Positions 60,449 through 64,000 of a stretch of DNA of 64,000 bases are shown in pieces (within the stretch, counting starts at the first letter, position 1; each line of letters starts with the position of its first letter). The translations under genes and the position numbers were made by a program. The stretch spans positions 79,501-143,500 of the forward strand of contig JAJTWR010000113.1 of the NCBI GenBank assembly GCA_021613335.1, in the 5' to 3' direction. Below the pieces are notes generated by a model, which did not search any database, had not been told where the DNA came from, and was given only the letters and a program-made list of their open reading frames with translations. This DNA comes from Whitmania pigra. Lineage: Eukaryota > Annelida > Clitellata > Hirudinida > Haemopidae.

Positions 60449-63079
60449 ATGAGTAGTAGAAAGTTATGGATCATCATCAAGATCACCGTAATCTGTAAGT
60501 TCAATTAATTTATGGTATCGCTTGAACCTTTTTCAGGGCTTGAAAGACTTTAAAAAAGCATGTATCTTGAAAGTTTACGAAAATTTGTTTTATCTAATCA
60601 TACTTCATGAGAAGTTTCAACGTTTGACATTTGAAGTTCAATTTGTCAACAGATGGCTTATTTTGGAGTTTTGGTGGAGGTTCAAATGTTGACGAAGAAC
60701 ATATAAATTTACACGTTAGAGCAAGTGTTCCGTTAGTTGCTTCAAGCATTTATAAATAGCTTTGAATTTATGACAGACTGCTAAATTAATTCAAATTACA
60801 AAAACAGTAAAAATGTCAAGATGGGAAAAATAACTCTCGAATATGAATTTCAAGCTTGTGATGAGTTTCCAATTATCGTACAACAAAAACATTCCCCATT
60901 TAGAAATGCTCCAAAAGGTTTTCTTTATTTACCCTTATTTAATTTTTGTTAGTTCCTCCAACAGAAATTTTCGACAGTCCTCATTTCAACTCCTGTTTAT
61001 CCTGATTTTAATATATTTAAAAAAAAATGTATTCCTCACAAATTTATTAATAACTCAAGGTGAAGTTAACGATGTTAATTCAAGTAAGTTCACTTAGAAG
61101 TTATTTACTGTTTGCTGCTGTCTGCTTGCAAATAATCATGAAACGTGCGAGAAATCTATTTTCATTGTCATTTAAAAAAATAAATTTTCGTAAAATATAC
61201 ACTTAAAAAGCTTAAGAACTAGTTAAATCAATTCGTTAAATAATTCATTAAATCAAGATAACAAAGAAGAAAATCATGAAACTAGCCCAAGTAAATTTTT
61301 GAAATTTCCTAATCCAAGTAAGTTCATTCTGAAGTTATTTACTGTTTGCTGTTGTCTGCTTGAAAAAATATCATGAAACGCTCGAGGGATCTGTTTTCAT
61401 TGTCATTTTAAAAATAGAACTTCATAAAATGTAAGCATGATCAGATTAATAACTAGTTAAATAAATCGATAAATAATTCATTAAATCAAGATAACAAAGA
61501 AGAAAAACAAAAAAAGAGTCTAAGTAAATTTTTAAAATTTTTTAATTTAAATAAGTTGACTTTGAAGTTATTTACTTTTTAAATTTAATTTATTTAATCA
61601 AGATAACAAAGAAGAAAAGCAAGAAAAGAGCCCAAGTAAATTTCTGACATATCATATTCCAAATAAGTTGACTTTGAAGTTATATACTGTTTTCTGCTGT
61701 CTGCTTGCAAAAACATCTAAAACGCTCGAGGGATCTGTATTCACTGTCATTTTAAAAATAGAATTTTATAAAATGTAAGCAAAAACAGCTTAATAACTAG
61801 TTAAATCAAGTCTATAACTAATTCGTTAAATAATTTATTAAATCAAGATAACAAAGAAAAGAGCCCAGGTAAATTTCTGACATTTATTATCCCAAATAAG
61901 TTGACTTTGAAGTTATTTACTTTTGCCGCTGTTTGCTTGAAAATAATCATGAAACGTCCGATTGAACTGTTTTCATTGTCATTGTCATTGGCATAAACGG
62001 CTTAATAACTAGTTAAATCAATCCGTTGAATAATTCATTAAATCAAGATAACAAAGAAGCAAAACAAGAAAAGATCCCATGTAAATTTCTGACATTGCAT
62101 TGATTTTTCTAATATTAACTATCAAATAAATACGTCTAACCAGCTTACAATATTTGTCGTGACGTGCCAATCGTCAATGGCAGTGGTGTATACAACATTA
62201 GTATCAACGGACGATACAAACAGGTGTATTGCGAAGTTAATCCTGGTGGAACTAACTATTTAGTAAGTGATATTATTGACATTGTTTTGGACCGCTATTT
62301 TGAATTAAAATGTCATTTAAAACAGTAATTAGGCGATTGTTAATTCTAATTACTTTTTGAATCCTTTATACAACGTTCTAGGTGATTCAAAGAAGGATTA
62401 ACGGATCTGTCGACTTTTATAGGAACTGGACTGAATACGAAAATGGCTTTGGAAACCTGAACCACGAATTTTGGATAGGTAAATACAACCCACAAAGTCA
62501 ACAGTTGTAATATTTACTTGTTTTTATATTAATCGTTAACATTAACATAATTTATTCAGGAAATCAGGCCCTCAGTCAAATTACTTTGCAGGCGAATTAT
62601 AAATTGAGAATTGAATTGGTCGCAAATGATTCGACTAATGCATATGCCGAATTCAGCACATTTTATGTTAGACCCGCTGAGAACAAATATCAGTTGGTCG
62701 TATCTGGTTATTCAGGAACTGCAGGTTTGACAACTTAACTTTAACAATTATTCGTTACAAATAATTATGTTAAATGACTTACAGGTAATGACAAAAATAA
62801 AAATTGCTTAAAATCTATTCTTTTATTTAATATGAAGGTGATTCCCTTACCTATCATGACGGTTCAAAGTTTTCAACATTTGATCAAGACGAGGATAAAT
62901 ACCCATCAAATTGTGCTGTTAAGTTCAAAGGAGCATGGTGGTACAAGAGTTGTCATCAATCAAATTTAAATGGCTTTTACTACGGCGGTCATCACGATTC
63001 TTATGGCGATGGAGTGAATTGGGAAAAATTCAAAGGCTACTACGAGTCCATGAAAACAACCACGATGAAGATTTATTGA
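60449..63079 (+). CDS. Fibrinogen-related domain lectin, gene 3 of the cluster, with six phase-matched linker mini-exons
   Basis: Core exons: 60449-60494, 60653-60731, 60808-60917, 62144-62262, 62382-62478, 62560-62724 and 62838-63079. Six candidate mini-exons lie between the third and fourth: 61060-61083, 61258-61290, 61491-61523, 61603-61635, 61848-61868 and 62048-62080. With all included the protein has 344 residues, and with none 285. The signal peptide is [20 protein letters not shown]. The N-terminal module ends [20 protein letters not shown], with a longer end ([16 protein letters not shown]) than in gene 2. The mini-exons encode charged linkers such as [22 protein letters not shown] and DNKEKSP. 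The lectin domain has [32 protein letters not shown] and [20 protein letters not shown]. Mini-exon use is inferred from splice sites and phase, not from transcripts. Confidence 0.88.
61060..62130 (+). repeat. Tandem duplication array carrying the linker mini-exons of FReD gene 3
   Basis: Five tandem units start near 61081, 61318, 61550, 61661 and 61894. Four are about 230-240 bp and the third is about 110 bp after an internal deletion. Shared landmarks in each unit are AAGTTATTTACT, (missing in unit 3) TGTCATTT and AATAACTAGTTAAAT, then AATCAAG before ATAACAAAGAAG and a GTAAAT donor. The mini-exon at 61060-61083 precedes the first unit and is more diverged in sequence. Confidence 0.92.
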
Positions 63080-63840
63080 TTTGTGACTATTAAAATATTG
63101 CTAAAAAATTGTTAAAATGCTTAACATGAAAGGAAATTGGGGTTGTGATTAAAATTTGGTATGTGCAATCAGTGGCGTCACTAGGGAGAGTGCGGGCTAT
63201 ACCGGGTAACACCATTTTTGGGTTCAAAAAATCAAAAGCTTAATCTTTATATTTTACATGATACAAAGTTTGTCATCAGACTACGACATTCGCAAGAATC
63301 GTACAATTTCAAATTGTCAAATGTCAATTTGTCCAGTTAAAAAAATACTAAAAAATCTAAAAACTCTTGCATATATTTGCAAAAAAAGTTTGTATTACTT
63401 TGTGTTTCTATTAACACGTTATATGGCAAAATGTTTTCGTAGTAAAATTTTAATATTAATACAATTTCTTATAAATCAAATTCTTTTGATGTTGTTCATA
63501 GGCACTTTAACCCTCGGAAGTTCCATGATAAAAAGTTATGTTCAAGTTGCACCCCAATTTGTTTGCATTTAATATAAATTTGGAAAACTTATTTGCAAAG
63601 TTAGTTAAATATTAATTTAAATTACTTTAAATTTTTGCTATCTATTTCTTTTTCTTGATTTGTTGGAGATTATTGAAAATTTATCAAAATATGTTGCAAC
63701 TCTGGGCAGCTACTTCCGACATCGAAAATTGTTCTTCTAGGAAAGGAATATCCAACTTTGCCCTGCTCGCTCACCAGACGATCAAAAATGGAGATTACTT
63801 GCTAACAAAGCATATTGTAATATAATGCACTACTGTAGAA
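63080..63840. other. Intergenic after FReD gene 3
   Basis: CAGTGGCGTCACTAGGG at 63169-63185 resembles one terminus of a hAT-type element. No partner end was found. The open frame at 63258-63572 has no recognisable domain. Otherwise AT-rich. Confidence 0.4.
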
Positions 63841-64000
63841 CAGGGATCTCCAAACTACGGCCCTCGGAAAAATTTTTATTTACGGAACAAAATTACGAAA
63901 ATTTATTGGTATCATGCCATTTATAGGAGATGATATATTTAATGAATTAATAAAAACATTTGCTGATTATAAGCTGGACTGGACTAACCTAAGTTACCTG
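63841..64000 (+). pseudogene. GTF2IRD2-like hAT remnant, copy 2, running off the window
   Basis: It begins CAGGGATCTCCAAACTACGG and continues closely parallel to 45902-46060 (GGTATCATGCC, AATGAATT, TTTGCTGATTATAA, CTGGACTGGACTAA). The same junction between terminal repeat and coding remnant occurs in both copies. Confidence 0.8.

Noticed and set aside
61081..62130. Regularly spaced repeats resembling a CRISPR array
   Set aside because: The units are degenerate tandem duplications of intron plus mini-exon in a eukaryotic gene. There are no unique spacers and no cas genes.
63258..63572. 104-codon frame near the right edge
   Set aside because: Low-complexity AT-rich translation without domain or splice context.

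Overview
This is nuclear DNA from an AT-rich invertebrate animal. The genes are split by short GT..AG introns that read through in phase. Coding content includes a sigma-class glutathione S-transferase, an F-type lectin, a cluster of fibrinogen-domain (FReD) lectins, ZFAND4, MACROD and LPGAT1 orthologues, and an intronless TRP-like channel. Many metazoan transposon families are present (hAT, Tc1, pogo, non-LTR LINEs, a tRNA-derived SINE), together with kilobase-scale trinucleotide microsatellites. The mix fits a protostome such as an arthropod, mollusc or relative, but the sequence alone does not fix the phylum.

Layout: 0.2-2.4 kb holds a (TAA)n array and a dead LINE with the zinc-finger/Myb N-terminus of R2-like elements. 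3.7-4.9 kb is a 4-exon GST (+). 8.5-9.4 kb holds hAT and LINE debris plus a hAT MITE with target duplication. 10.3-11.4 kb is a secreted F-type lectin with a cysteine-rich tail (+). 11.9-12.3 kb is a solitary, unusual histone H3 (-). 13-16 kb is repeat-rich. 16.3-23.4 kb is a ZFAND4-like gene (-), whose third intron hosts a 2.9-kb pogo transposon inserted in an ATT microsatellite. 24.1-27.7 kb is a MACROD-type ADP-ribosyl hydrolase (-). 29.3-33.7 kb is LPGAT1 (+). 36.9-39.1 kb is a TRP-like channel (-). 40.6-43.0 kb is an SR-protein retropseudogene broken by a Tc1 element. 43.5-46.7 kb is hAT elements, one nested cleanly inside another. 47.8-63.1 kb is the FReD cluster: three related genes on the + strand separated by more transposon debris and microsatellites.

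The most interesting locus is the FReD cluster. All three genes share a signal-peptide exon, a two-exon N-terminal module that I do not recognise, and a four-exon C-terminal fibrinogen domain with matching intron phases and nearly identical exon lengths. Between the module and the lectin domain, gene 1 shows no linker exon, gene 2 has one 30-nt linker exon, and gene 3 has an array of six candidate mini-exons (24, 33, 33, 33, 21 and 33 nt). Every one of the six is a multiple of three in the same phase, and the last five lie on tandemly duplicated genomic units. Any subset could therefore be spliced in without breaking frame, which suggests a lectin with an adjustable charged stalk. The F-type lectin at 10.3 kb and the FReDs are probable secreted recognition molecules of innate immunity. 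The other genes are housekeeping or signalling genes with no evident functional link.
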